Part shown: positions 19,282 to 28,038 of the stretch, piece after piece
Layout of the letters: each line of letters opens with the position of its first letter
How positions within the stretch are numbered: position 1 is the first letter of the stretch
Assembly: GCF_034119865.1 (NCBI RefSeq)
Contig: NZ_CP139421.1
Location: 2,046,001 to 2,110,000, forward strand
From: Algoriphagus sp. NG3
GTDB taxonomy: Bacteria > Bacteroidota > Bacteroidia > Cytophagales > Cyclobacteriaceae
DNA length: 64,000 nucleotides
Direction: 5' to 3'
The notes under the pieces: generated by a model
The model's database searches: none
What the model was told of the DNA's origin: nothing
What the model saw: only the letters and a program-made list of their open reading frames with translations
Translations under genes and position numbers: made by a program

Positions 19282-21081
19282 TTAGTTTATCATGACCATG
19301 GCGCCTTTCAGGCTTGTCTGGCCAGAAGCTGAAAATTCCGCTGAAGCGTTTCCGGCGGCTTTTAATGTGATATCAGCTTCCAAGGAGACGTTCATCCCTT
19401 TTCCACTCAGATCCCCGCCTGAAGACTCTAAGCTGATTCCTGAAATTGCTTTTAAGTTTATTTTTCCCTGTGCATCCAATACAATGTCTTTGGGACTGCT
19501 CAGTTTGATCCCTTCCTGCCCAAGTATCATCTCATTGGAGTTGCTGTCCTTGGCAGTAACCTGTTTTTCTTTATCATCCAACATAAATGTATTGCCACCT
19601 GGAGTCTGAATAGTCAGTATCTTATCCTTCTCATCGAAAATTATAGCGATACCTGATTTGGAATGGATGGCTTTGGTGGAATTTTCCTCGTCCGGGACCA
19701 GCACCGGGGCTAATTTGGAGCTATAAAGGCTTCCGATAATAACGGGAAACCTAGGATCCCCATTTAGGAAGGTGATCAGGACTTCATCCCCTATTTCAGG
19801 GAAAAAGAAGAACCCTGCCTGATCAGACGCATAATTAAAAGCTATCCTAGCCCAGAGTTCGTTCGAATTGGAGTCATTTTGAAAAGCCACCAGTTCTACC
19901 AGCACTCTAAATTCCCCGTCTTTATCCTCGTTGATCTGTTTTACTTTTGCAAGATGCGTTCCCTTCACTCCTGGAAGCAAACCCAGTCCGTCCTGTTCCT
20001 GTACATCCGGAAGGGAAGAATGCCATCGGGATTGAGCCCCAATAAAGACTTTGGTAACCCAATTTCCATTGGAACACTCCTGCTCAATTTTGGTAATAAA
20101 GGCTACTCCGTCATATCTGGCGCCGAAGTTTTTCAGCTGTACCAAATCCCCTGGCTTGAGCTTGGCTGTTCCTACCGATGTGATTTTCCCCTTTACCTTC
20201 GAAAGCGCTGATTTGTTGATCCAGCTTTTGGAATAGGCTGTGAGTTCCTCCTCAGAAACCGGTGCAGAAGAGTATTTGTTGATCGCTGGTAACGAAAGTG
20301 ATCCCGCTATTTTCTGAGCCGTGAGATTGCTTAACTGCAGGGGGTCCGACATGTTGGAACTCACCACCTTTTTCTCTTGGGTCTTAGGATCCCAGGAGGT
20401 AAAATTGATCTCAGAAAAAACAGCATCCCCACTCAGTTCCAAATCCACCTCTATCGCAGTCATGTCCGCCTGTAAGCAATAATCAGGAGAGGACGATAGC
20501 TCATAAGCCTTAACAAAAACTTTTTTCTGGTCTGTGACCACGAAAAGATTATTGGTTTCCGCACGGATCACCAGATAATCCCAATCAGAGGAATTATATT
20601 GAAACAGAGGTGAGCTATATTGGGTAACAGATGCTACATCGGCCGTGAGTCCGGCGTTGGAAATCAATTTGGAGAAAAGGTCGTCATCCTTGGAATCCGC
20701 CATCACCTGATTGGATCTGCTCGTAGTCAGTTTGAAAGCCTGATCTTTACAGGACACGGACAGATAGGATGTATCACTGCGTACGACCAGACGCTGTCCT
20801 GTGATAATCCCAGTGAACACCGACTCCCTATCCTCCCCCCACCCCAGATTAATCTCTATGTCATTTCCAGGAATAAAATTATCTGAGGAGCTGTTGGTAA
20901 AAGGCTCATTCTCCAATCCAAACACTCCGCCATCTGAAATTTTAATCGTAGCGGTAGCTATCCTGTTGATTTCCCTAGTTATCCCGATAGAGATAATCTC
21001 AACTTCCCCGGAAAGGACTTTCCCTTTGATTTTGATTTCCGCCGATACTGGCAAATCACTTGGTTTTACTATTTCTGCCAT
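19282..21081 (-). CDS. VgrG-like central spike protein, Afp8-like
   Basis: 599 residues. Residues about 1-355 match the gp27-like hub portion; residues 372-455 form the gp5-type OB fold with the signature GFFFFPEIGDEVLITF and then NGDPRFPVIIGSLY; residues 470-599 are short strand repeats (GIKLSSPKDIVLDAQGKINL and similar) that would wind into the trimeric beta-helical needle. In eCIS this trimer connects the tube to the membrane-piercing tip. No extra effector domain is fused at the C-terminus. It is 5 bases after the LysM gene and 6 bases before the PAAR gene. Confidence 0.95.
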   Translation of the reverse strand: MAEIVKPSDLPVSAEIKIKGKVLSGEVEIISIGITREINRIATATIKISDGGVFGLENEPFTNSSSDNFIPGNDIEINLGWGEDRESVFTGIITGQRLVVRSDTSYLSVSCKDQAFKLTTSRSNQVMADSKDDDLFSKLISNAGLTADVASVTQYSSPLFQYNSSDWDYLVIRAETNNLFVVTDQKKVFVKAYELSSSPDYCLQADMTAIEVDLELSGDAVFSEINFTSWDPKTQEKKVVSSNMSDPLQLSNLTAQKIAGSLSLPAINKYSSAPVSEEELTAYSKSWINKSALSKVKGKITSVGTAKLKPGDLVQLKNFGARYDGVAFITKIEQECSNGNWVTKVFIGAQSRWHSSLPDVQEQDGLGLLPGVKGTHLAKVKQINEDKDGEFRVLVELVAFQNDSNSNELWARIAFNYASDQAGFFFFPEIGDEVLITFLNGDPRFPVIIGSLYSSKLAPVLVPDEENSTKAIHSKSGIAIIFDEKDKILTIQTPGGNTFMLDDKEKQVTAKDSNSNEMILGQEGIKLSSPKDIVLDAQGKINLKAISGISLESSGGDLSGKGMNVSLEADITLKAAGNASAEFSASGQTSLKGAMVMIN

Positions 21082-21086
21082 AGAAG

Positions 21087-21752
21087 TCAGACTAAGGGTG
21101 GAAAAACAAGTTCATCTCCCGGTTGGATAACCCTGATATTATCCATTGAATTGAAGTCAGCTACTTGGATGTAATACTTGCTATCCCCATATATCCTGAA
21201 GCACATGCCCGGTAAAGTATCGCCTGCCTTCACAGTCCTGATGTGGGTGAGGTCTGAGGAGTTTTTTCTTTCCTCAAGGGCTTTTTTCTTAGTGGACACC
21301 GAGCCTATAAACACAGCTTTGATTTCGGCTCTCAGAGGAGTCCCGTTGAGATCTAGCATGGAATAAAGGATATCCCATTCCTTGAGTCTTCCCTCAAAAA
21401 GAGATTGGGTCCCCCACAGTATTTTCACATAGTTGGGTTCATGTATGTCCCCGTTGTATGCATAGATAAGATCTTTCAGGTATTCTATCTGCTCATCCAC
21501 AGGCTGGGTGGACATGACCCCGGTGCTGTCAAAAAAGAACTCCATATTGAAAATCTTGGAACCCGCCCCCCTAAATTTCACAGTTTCGGCAGAAACACCC
21601 AAGGGGGATGAATTGGTGGTATATTTCAGTTCAGATTTATCAGTGTACTTATCAGGATTCACCAGCACATCATACTCCCCGACCTTCTCCGAGAAATCCG
21701 GGTTTTTATAGGCCACCAATTTCATTTTGGTCAACTTTCCGGAATCCATCAT
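21087..21752 (-). CDS. LysM-containing baseplate hub/tube-adapter protein, Afp7-like
   Basis: 221 residues. The N-terminal 165 residues match the eCIS tube-protein-like N-terminal domain that appears in Afp7-type hub proteins (VLVNPDKYTDKSELKY and a KFRGAG strand). Residues about 170-221 form a LysM domain: HIRTVKAGDTLPGMCFRIYG then a RVIQPGDELVFPP ending. This corresponds to gp53/Afp7 at the hub-tube junction, where LysM acts as a structural fold rather than a wall binder. The first codon overlaps the last base of the DUF5908 gene. Confidence 0.88.
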   Translation of the reverse strand: MMDSGKLTKMKLVAYKNPDFSEKVGEYDVLVNPDKYTDKSELKYTTNSSPLGVSAETVKFRGAGSKIFNMEFFFDSTGVMSTQPVDEQIEYLKDLIYAYNGDIHEPNYVKILWGTQSLFEGRLKEWDILYSMLDLNGTPLRAEIKAVFIGSVSTKKKALEERKNSSDLTHIRTVKAGDTLPGMCFRIYGDSKYYIQVADFNSMDNIRVIQPGDELVFPPLV

Positions 21753-21937
21753 TACCGTGCAGCTGTATTTTCCAACATTTCCATCATCCTTTCTTGATAT
21801 TCCCGCTCAATATCCTTTTTGGCGTTTTCCACTAACTCTGCCACTTTCTCCAGGTTGAGGTCATTTTCGCGCCTGTATTTGGCAGAATCCTCCAATACCT
21901 CACCTCTTATAACCAACTGCCTGATTATTAAAGTCAT
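21752..21937 (-). CDS. Small DUF5908-family eCIS protein, Afp6-like position
   Basis: 61 residues, starting MTLIIRQLVIRGEVLED, the short beta motif (I-x-I-[RK]-x-L-x-[IV]-x-[AG]-x-[IV]) of DUF5908, followed by a charged helix with no hydrophobic segment. Such mini-proteins sit between tube and hub genes in many Bacteroidetes eCIS clusters. The function is not established to my knowledge; a structural or chaperone-like role is likely by position. It is coupled on both sides (1 base after tube 2, 1 base overlap with the LysM gene). Confidence 0.8.
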   Translation of the reverse strand: MTLIIRQLVIRGEVLEDSAKYRRENDLNLEKVAELVENAKKDIEREYQERMMEMLENTAAR

Positions 21938-21938
21938 A

Positions 21939-22397
21939 TCATATATCTTTTTTAAAATGCTTGTATTTTAAAACCAATGTCTCAACCGCCAATTCGTTTT
22001 TGGTACTTTCCAACGCACCCAATTCCCATGAAAGGGGGATTGCCTTATAAATAGACCAGGAAGCCAATGGAGTGGTGTTCCCGCCCAACAGGACCACCTG
22101 TAAATCGAGCGGCTTGAATTTGAAGTTTTCTAGGGCATTTCTGCACCATTGGTCCAAACTCGAATTAGGCATCAGGCAGCGTTTAAGTACCAAGTCAGAA
22201 TATTGGGGAAGGGAAGGAAGATAATGTATGTACGAATTATCCCCTCCCTCTTTCCTTTCAGTTGTCGTTACGGTTACTTTCAGTCCGGAAACTTCTTTGA
22301 AGCTGCTGTCCATTTCAGGAAAATCAAGAAATTTCACCTGAAAATAGAAGGCAGTAGGCGGAGTGTATCCTTTTTGAAAGAAACTGGTATCCCCCAT
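21939..22397 (-). CDS. Second inner-tube protein (gp19 family), Afp5-like
   Basis: 152 residues of the T4 gp19-type tube family: PPTAFYFQVKFL, FKEVSGLKVTV and a late LAVETLVLKYKHF strand are the conserved parts. It differs from the first tube gene mostly in the loops (ERKEGGDNSYIHYLPSLPQ instead of a tight GNSPVF loop). In described eCIS the second tube paralog makes the ring that meets the baseplate hub; I infer the same here because it is next to the hub genes. It starts 4 bases after tube 1. Confidence 0.9.
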   Translation of the reverse strand: MGDTSFFQKGYTPPTAFYFQVKFLDFPEMDSSFKEVSGLKVTVTTTERKEGGDNSYIHYLPSLPQYSDLVLKRCLMPNSSLDQWCRNALENFKFKPLDLQVVLLGGNTTPLASWSIYKAIPLSWELGALESTKNELAVETLVLKYKHFKKDI

Positions 22398-22401
22398 TTA
22401 C

Positions 22402-22854
22402 TTACCCGTTAGCGATGGTCAGTCCCTCGTGGGCAATTTCAATGGATTCTACAGCCACCTCACTGGCATCAGACTTCAGATCCGTAGAACTGATCTTGGT
22501 CGGCCAGGCATTGTTCAGTGTCCAGGTCATGGTAGGTGAACCCGATTCATCCAGAAGCTTGATGACTACGTTCTGTCTTTCTATGGTATTCATTTTGATT
22601 TTGTTGTACCAGTCCCAAAAGGCATTATCGTTAACAAAAACTCCTTTCTTCATCGTCACATTACTGTTTTTGATGATTCCGGGCATATTGATCGTAGAAA
22701 ATACAGGACTGTTGCCATGTCTGTACTCTATTGGTTGGGCTTCGATCTCCAGGCCGCTCACTTCCTGAAAAGGTATATCCGTGGTACTACCCCAGTCTAC
22801 TGAAAAATAAAACTTGGGTAATGGCCAATTGCTGTCTTGTGCTTCTCCTGCCAT
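22402..22854 (-). CDS. Main inner-tube protein (gp19 family), Afp1-like
   Basis: 150 residues. PLPKFYFSVDW, PFQEVSGLEIEAQP, YRHGNSPVF and the C-terminal EVAVESIEIAHEGLT strand define the T4 gp19/Hcp-like tube family. Hexameric rings of this protein would stack to form the tube that encloses cargo and is driven through the target envelope. It lies 51 bases after the sheath gene; this gap is longer than the others in the series but contains no clear terminator. Confidence 0.93.
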   Translation of the reverse strand: MAGEAQDSNWPLPKFYFSVDWGSTTDIPFQEVSGLEIEAQPIEYRHGNSPVFSTINMPGIIKNSNVTMKKGVFVNDNAFWDWYNKIKMNTIERQNVVIKLLDESGSPTMTWTLNNAWPTKISSTDLKSDASEVAVESIEIAHEGLTIANG

Positions 22855-22905
22855 AATTTTTTAAGTTAAAATTTACTTCTACTAGTTTTTATAAGTTTAA
22901 ATAGA

Positions 22906-24495
22906 TTAAGATTTTTGCATTTGCTGTTCAAATGTCACCACAATGAATTCCGCAGGTCTCACGATCGCAAGTTTCACTGTTATGAGCATTTTGCCCTCCA
23001 GGATATCCAAGGCAGTCATGGTGGAGCCCAAACCGATCTGTACATCAAACGCATCCTCCGGACTTGCTCCTGCCAATGCTCCCTGCTTCCATTTTTCCAC
23101 CAAGAAATTGGAGACCAGGCTTTTTACAGTCACCCAAGTATTCGCATCATTCGGCTCAAACACATAGGCTCTGAGTGCCAGTTTGATCGATTGCTCCAGC
23201 ATGATCATCGTTCTCCGCACATTGATATATCTCCAGTCCAGGCTATTTCCATCGAGTGTCCTGCCGCCCCATACAAGTGTACCTACTCCGGGGAATGTCC
23301 GGATAGCATTGATAGACTTACCCGATAAGGCATTTACATTCAGGTCTTCTTGCTGATCGTGGGTAATGTTCACAGCAGGCTGAATGACGGAATTCAACCC
23401 TACGTTAGCGGGAGATTTCCAAACCCCTCTGCTGTTGTCCACCATGGTATAGATCCCTGCCATAGCAGGGGCGGCAGGCAAGAGATTCATGATTGCCCGG
23501 ATTTCGTCCAAAAGCGCGGAGTATGTCGGGCTCGTGGCCAATAACCCCAAATGATGGTTACTCTCTTTGTTTTTGATGTAAGCAGGCAACAGGGCATCCA
23601 AATCTCCTTCTGCCACATCCGGACGGTCGGCCTTCAGCTTCTCCTTGAACCCATCAGCGGAAGTGGGAAAAGCGCTCACCAGGCTTTTTGCCCGTTCTTC
23701 AGGCAGAATATCACCTAGTGAAACTGACTCATCGAAGTTTTTAAAAGTAATTTCCCCTTTTTGAACTACATTGGTTTGCAGCCAAGGGTAGTAAGCAGCC
23801 GCATAGCTGAGATATTCTGTCCCGATTTTTTCCCTGAACACATTGACATTGTCCTCCTCACCATCTTCCCTGCTGTTGTAGCCATCGAAAACATCCAGAA
23901 TTGCAATCCTGTTTTGCATTTTGGCACAATGCGCCAACATTTGCTTATACACATCGTAGGAATCAGCTCCTAAGGCTACCGCATCAGGAATCACGACCAT
24001 GGTAGGTTCCAATTCTTTGACCAGTTTCAATAAACCTCCCTCCGCAGGCTTGCCATTTTCGTCTTTTCCAGTCCCTAGTAGATCATCCTGCTTGATCTCA
24101 ATACCATCCTTGCCACCATAAGTGCCCACGGAGACTATGTAGCAGGTGCCCCCACCATTGGAAAAAAACAGCCTTATACTGTTGAACAGGTACACCAAGT
24201 GATTGTCCTTATAGTTGATGGCTTTTTCACTTCCACCTAAGGTAACGAGGTTTTTATCCCCTTCCTGGGGATCAGTCAGTGTGAACCTGGGGCTGAAAGC
24301 TCCCCCAAAAAGTTCCATGTAATCTGCAAACGAAGTGATCCTAGTCGGTTTGTTGACCAGGGACTTTCCATTTTTGGAAGCTCTTTCCGTATATCCTATA
24401 AATGCAGGAATAGCGGTAGCGACTTCGACGACCGAACCCGGAAACGCGTTTTTCTCTTCAATGTAAACTCCGGGAGTCATGAGGTTTTGTGCCAT
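22906..24495 (-). CDS. Contractile sheath protein, Afp2/3/4-like
   Basis: 529 residues, the usual size of eCIS sheath proteins. The opening TPGVYIEEKNAFPGSVVEV and IPAFIGYTERA is the sheath N-terminal linker; the core contains LVWGGRTLDGNSLDW, then RYINVRRTMIMLEQSI and LRAYVFEPNDANTW near residues 405-450, and ends with a RPAEFIVVTFEQQMQ strand. These N- and C-terminal strands interlock neighbouring subunits and store the energy of contraction. Afp and PVC have several sheath paralogs; only one is present here, so the sheath is probably built from a single subunit. Confidence 0.95.
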   Translation of the reverse strand: MAQNLMTPGVYIEEKNAFPGSVVEVATAIPAFIGYTERASKNGKSLVNKPTRITSFADYMELFGGAFSPRFTLTDPQEGDKNLVTLGGSEKAINYKDNHLVYLFNSIRLFFSNGGGTCYIVSVGTYGGKDGIEIKQDDLLGTGKDENGKPAEGGLLKLVKELEPTMVVIPDAVALGADSYDVYKQMLAHCAKMQNRIAILDVFDGYNSREDGEEDNVNVFREKIGTEYLSYAAAYYPWLQTNVVQKGEITFKNFDESVSLGDILPEERAKSLVSAFPTSADGFKEKLKADRPDVAEGDLDALLPAYIKNKESNHHLGLLATSPTYSALLDEIRAIMNLLPAAPAMAGIYTMVDNSRGVWKSPANVGLNSVIQPAVNITHDQQEDLNVNALSGKSINAIRTFPGVGTLVWGGRTLDGNSLDWRYINVRRTMIMLEQSIKLALRAYVFEPNDANTWVTVKSLVSNFLVEKWKQGALAGASPEDAFDVQIGLGSTMTALDILEGKMLITVKLAIVRPAEFIVVTFEQQMQKS

Positions 24496-24526
24496 AGTTG
24501 CTTGTTTTTGTTAAGTGAGAAATTTG

Positions 24527-25519
24527 TTAAATAAAAATATGTGTAAAGAGCCCATCATCATTAGCGGGAAGTCTGTATAGCCCATCTGGGTTTCCTTTGG
24601 GCAATTGCTTAACCACTATCCGCATGGCCTGGCTTCCCTCCTTTGGTGTCTCCACCAATTGAAAACCCGAGTTGGAATGCGATGTAAAAGGAAGCTTGAC
24701 TTCTGACTCAAAACTTCTGACTTTCCAATCGGGAGGGACTTCAAATTCAGATTCTTTGAAGTTTACTTCCTTGTTCTGTGAATCTATAATCTTTAACTGT
24801 GGGAATTTTTCGTAAACCTTATCTGCCAGTATATACTTCCAGATGGTACTCCTAGTCTGAAAACGTACGGAGGCGGCAGTTGCCTGACGGAAATCAGAGT
24901 AGTTTTTATAAAGCTGGCCACAGTGGAACGAAACCAGTCCAAAAGGCAGTTTCTCCAAAGGGTCGGATCGCTTATAGTACCCTTTCACTTGATTTCCCTC
25001 AGAGACAAAAAATATCCTTTCCTCCCTATCCATAATAAACTGAAAGGCTTTATCCTGAGAGATTTCCATACCGCTAAAATCACGGATTGACACAGTGTCG
25101 GCATTGATTTCCGACCTTAGTTCCTCCATATTTTTTGCATTCAACACCTCTAAAGAATCGGCTATGGATACAAATTCACCTGAATGAAGTCTCTTGGACC
25201 CAGTGGCTTCCCCTGTATTTGGAAAAAGAAAAACCTTGGAATCAGGTCTAAATTCACCTTCTAAATCTGTGAAATTATAGAAGAGTGGATCTTTGATGAA
25301 TATTCTAACAAACAGATGGGACTCTTCATCCGACAAGAGTTCCGGATCTGAGCTGTAAATGGAAAAACCGCCAGAAAAAGCCTTCAGCAAGAGCTGAAGA
25401 TTGGATGCCTTCAGGCGGCTACCACTTTCCCAGACACAGGAAAATCCATCAAAAGACAGTGGCGTATAATATTCATGGGAAAAATCCACGCTGGCTATAT
25501 GAGTAAATTTGTCTCCCAT
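24527..25519 (-). CDS. Unrecognised eCIS-locus protein between cap and sheath genes
   Basis: 330 residues from the ATG at 25517-25519, which lies 1 base after the stop of the cap gene; a longer frame reaches 25585 but would overlap that gene. There is no signal peptide or membrane segment. It appears to be a mixed alpha/beta protein with aromatic-rich strands (for example DFSHEYYTPLSFDGF near the start and QAMRIVVKQLPKG near the end). I do not recognise the family. Position suggests a structural part at the distal end such as a cap adaptor, or an assembly factor. A second region with REERIFFVSEGN and KGYYKR looks like a strand pair without an obvious active site. Confidence 0.6.
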   Translation of the reverse strand: MGDKFTHIASVDFSHEYYTPLSFDGFSCVWESGSRLKASNLQLLLKAFSGGFSIYSSDPELLSDEESHLFVRIFIKDPLFYNFTDLEGEFRPDSKVFLFPNTGEATGSKRLHSGEFVSIADSLEVLNAKNMEELRSEINADTVSIRDFSGMEISQDKAFQFIMDREERIFFVSEGNQVKGYYKRSDPLEKLPFGLVSFHCGQLYKNYSDFRQATAASVRFQTRSTIWKYILADKVYEKFPQLKIIDSQNKEVNFKESEFEVPPDWKVRSFESEVKLPFTSHSNSGFQLVETPKEGSQAMRIVVKQLPKGNPDGLYRLPANDDGLFTHIFI

Positions 25520-25520
25520 A

Positions 25521-26099
25521 TCAATTGATAGTTTCTGAATCTGTTGATGATATAGGAGGCGTGATCCCTTTGACGGAGGTATCATCGATTACAATTACCC
25601 CTACCTTATATATAGCAGCAGGAAGAACTTTAGAGCCGATAGCCGACCAAACCTGACTCAGCGTATCATATGGCAGATTACAGAGTTCAAAGGTTATTTT
25701 CTCCACCCTATTAGAGATACCCTGAATATTTCCTGGATTCCACACCCTGTTATGGTGAAAGAATTTTAAGGTCTGCGACAGATAATTTAAGCCTTCCAGA
25801 TAGTTCTTCGCTTTAAAATTGGCACAGAAAACCACGGTCAGGTTTAAGAACAAAGGAGTGGATTGATCCACGAAAAATGAACCTTTAGAAGATGACCTAG
25901 GTGATTTGTTCCGGAGTGTCGTCTCTTCTTCTACTGACAATAAAAAACATACAATTTTATCTTCCAGTTCTGTGAGAATGGATCCCGAAGTATCCAGCAA
26001 AGAAGAAACCACAACTTTATTGTCGGTGAATCCATATTGCTTTTTGAAATTTTGGTTCAATAACTCCTTGACGTGAGAGAAAATCAAATCAATCATCAA
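25521..26099 (-). CDS. Tail terminator / cap protein, Afp16-like (DUF4255, Pvc16 N-terminal)
   Basis: 192 residues. MIDLIFSHVKELLNQNF at the start, a LFLNLTVVFCANF strand near residue 85 and a YLSQTLKFFHHNRVW segment match the DUF4255/Pvc16 cap family, followed by ITFELCNLPYDTLSQVWSAIG, which is its most conserved block. This protein caps the end of the tail distal to the baseplate. It is the first gene of the main minus-strand series; the 159 bases before it are shared with a divergent small gene. Confidence 0.88.
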   Translation of the reverse strand: MMIDLIFSHVKELLNQNFKKQYGFTDNKVVVSSLLDTSGSILTELEDKIVCFLLSVEEETTLRNKSPRSSSKGSFFVDQSTPLFLNLTVVFCANFKAKNYLEGLNYLSQTLKFFHHNRVWNPGNIQGISNRVEKITFELCNLPYDTLSQVWSAIGSKVLPAAIYKVGVIVIDDTSVKGITPPISSTDSETIN

Positions 26100-26258
26100 C
26101 TGGAAAATTTAGAAGTATAAAAATCCAAAACAAAAAAAGTGCTTTGGGTATTAATTAAAGTAACTCTAATTTATAAAAATTTTGTTTAAAACAAGATTAA
26201 ACGAAGGAAATTACAGATATGCTTAGTAAGTTTATATATAAATTTTAATGTACAAACG
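26100..26258. promoter_or_regulatory. Divergent control region between eCIS structural genes and a small plus-strand gene
   Basis: This 159-base, very AT-rich gap separates the first minus-strand structural gene (start 26099) from the plus-strand gene starting at 26259, so promoters for both are expected here. I see AT-rich tracts (around 26160-26200) but no perfect TAnnTTTG box on either strand. The call rests on gene layout only. Confidence 0.45.
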
Positions 26259-26606
26259 ATGCACATGTATAAAATATTGTTTTTGGTACTTGCAATATCA
26301 CTCTTCATCATCTTTTTTATGTTTAAAAAATATTTTTCAGCACAAGAGATTTTTTTGAGAAAATCCATCGAGCAATTGGAATTTGAGAAAAAAGTCCTCG
26401 AGAACAAGTTTGAAAAAATCACTGAGGCGTTTCAGAAAACAGAACAAGAACTGCTTGCCAACAACCAAAACAAGCTGCAAATTCAGGAACGCCTAGCGTC
26501 AGCTACAGAGGAGAACAAGGCTTTGAGAACCGTGATCAAGGAATTGCAAAAACAGCAATCCCATAACAAAGACGATATCATAATAGAGTACACTGCTAAA
26601 AAGTAA
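26259..26606 (+). CDS. Small membrane-anchored coiled-coil protein inside the eCIS locus
   Basis: 115 residues. Residues 5-21 are a strongly hydrophobic helix (ILFLVLAISLFIIFFMF) followed by basic residues, and residues about 34-99 are Glu/Lys/Gln-rich with heptad-like leucines, so it is probably a single-pass anchor with a long coiled coil. It is the only plus-strand gene in the eCIS region and ends 15 bases from the end of the convergent ATPase gene. A start two codons later (26265) is possible. I do not recognise a family. Coding is supported by composition and by its fit to the gap; a role in membrane docking or regulation is speculation. Confidence 0.6.
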   Translation: MHMYKILFLVLAISLFIIFFMFKKYFSAQEIFLRKSIEQLEFEKKVLENKFEKITEAFQKTEQELLANNQNKLQIQERLASATEENKALRTVIKELQKQQSHNKDDIIIEYTAKK

Positions 26607-26621
26607 GCAGCTGTTGTGTCC

Positions 26622-27977
26622 TCAATGAAGAATGCTCTTTCCCTCTTTGATTCTTTCCAGTCGGATGGCGAGATTAAGATCCTCCTGAAGTATCGTCCTA
26701 TCCCCTCTTTCCAGTGTTTTCAAAAGACAGAAATGCAGTATATTAATGATGGCGGCGGCAGTGAGTTCGTGTTGCTCAGCCAAATCCGACAAGTCTATGG
26801 AAGGATCGTAAGCAAATTCCCCGAGTAGAGCAGACTCCCATAATGTAAGCCGCTGGTAATAATTCGGGATATCAAAATCTATGACAAGTTGGAAACGTCT
26901 AAAAAAAGCCTCATCGATATTGTTTTTGTAATTGGAACATAGGATTACCAGACCATTAAAATCCTCTACCCGCTGAAGCAGATAGGAAACCTCCTGATTG
27001 GCATATCGATCATGTGAATCCGAAGTCTGGCTTCTTTTTCCAAAGAGCGCATCCGCTTCATCAAAAAACAGTATCCAGTTTTTGTTCTCGGCAAGATCAA
27101 AGACCTTGGAGAGATTTTTTTCCGTTTCTCCTATATATTTGGAGACTACTAGAGACAGGTCTATGCGATAGACATCCAACTGACAGCTCTTTCCAAGCAG
27201 CGTGGCTGTAAGCGTCTTGCCGGTTCCCGGAGGGCCTGTGAATAAAGCACGGAACCCTGGCTTGATTCTTCTCCCGAATTTAAACTCTCTTTTTAGCTTA
27301 TGCCCTTGTATCAGCCAATTTTTAATCTCCTTGACTCCCTGTATCACCTCATCTCCTATAATAAGGTCTGACCATTCCTGCTCTGTTGTGATCCTCTTGG
27401 CTGGGAAATCCACATCAAAATCAGGTTGGAACACCTCCCCTGTTGTCAACAGGGCGAGGTATTCCTTTGATATTTTCAATATACCACTCAGAAAAGGCTC
27501 ATCCTTGGAACTACTCTCAAGAGAAAGGATTCTTTCCTTTGCGAAAAAGTGCGAAGCGCCGAACAACCCCAACAGACTAAACCGCTTATGAAGATCAGAG
27601 CCCGCCAGCAGGAATATAGCTGTCTCTCCTGTAGGCAAGAATCCCCGGTGCTTTTCGCCCTTTATACCGCCAAATTCAGTAAAAGGAGAATCATAAGTCT
27701 GGTTTTTAATATAGAGTATATCCAGCAAATGGGGCTTTATATGAGGCAGGAGAGCCAATACCAGTATCAGCCTTTCCTCCATGCCCATGTGATGGGTTTT
27801 GACCAAGCGGGCATAATTGGAATCAGAGCCAGAGAAATCGGGGAGCGTGATCCGTGCCAGGTCAGACTCCTCCTGAGTTTGTTCAAAAGTGATTTTACCC
27901 CTGATCAGGAGAAGCTCCTGAAACCAGTTCAGCTCTAATTCAAGACATTCAGAGTTGGATAGATTAGTGACAGACAT
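26622..27977 (-). CDS. AAA+ ATPase of the eCIS, Afp15-like
   Basis: 451 residues. Walker A is GPPGTGKT at 248-255, Walker B is ILFFDEADA at 302-310, a sensor-1 like VILCSNY follows at about 345, and paired Arg in EAFFRRF near 360 can serve as the Arg finger. The N-terminal 200 residues are a family-specific domain. eCIS loci nearly always encode one such ATPase, needed for particle assembly, though its exact step is unclear. It points the same way as the structural genes but is separated from them by the small plus-strand gene, so it must have its own promoter within the 60 bases upstream or further. Confidence 0.93.
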   Translation of the reverse strand: MSVTNLSNSECLELELNWFQELLLIRGKITFEQTQEESDLARITLPDFSGSDSNYARLVKTHHMGMEERLILVLALLPHIKPHLLDILYIKNQTYDSPFTEFGGIKGEKHRGFLPTGETAIFLLAGSDLHKRFSLLGLFGASHFFAKERILSLESSSKDEPFLSGILKISKEYLALLTTGEVFQPDFDVDFPAKRITTEQEWSDLIIGDEVIQGVKEIKNWLIQGHKLKREFKFGRRIKPGFRALFTGPPGTGKTLTATLLGKSCQLDVYRIDLSLVVSKYIGETEKNLSKVFDLAENKNWILFFDEADALFGKRSQTSDSHDRYANQEVSYLLQRVEDFNGLVILCSNYKNNIDEAFFRRFQLVIDFDIPNYYQRLTLWESALLGEFAYDPSIDLSDLAEQHELTAAAIINILHFCLLKTLERGDRTILQEDLNLAIRLERIKEGKSILH

Positions 27978-28038
27978 CCCGCATAGTTAAATTAAACACC
28001 TTTGTAATTTATGGATTTAAATGAAAATGAATATGCAC

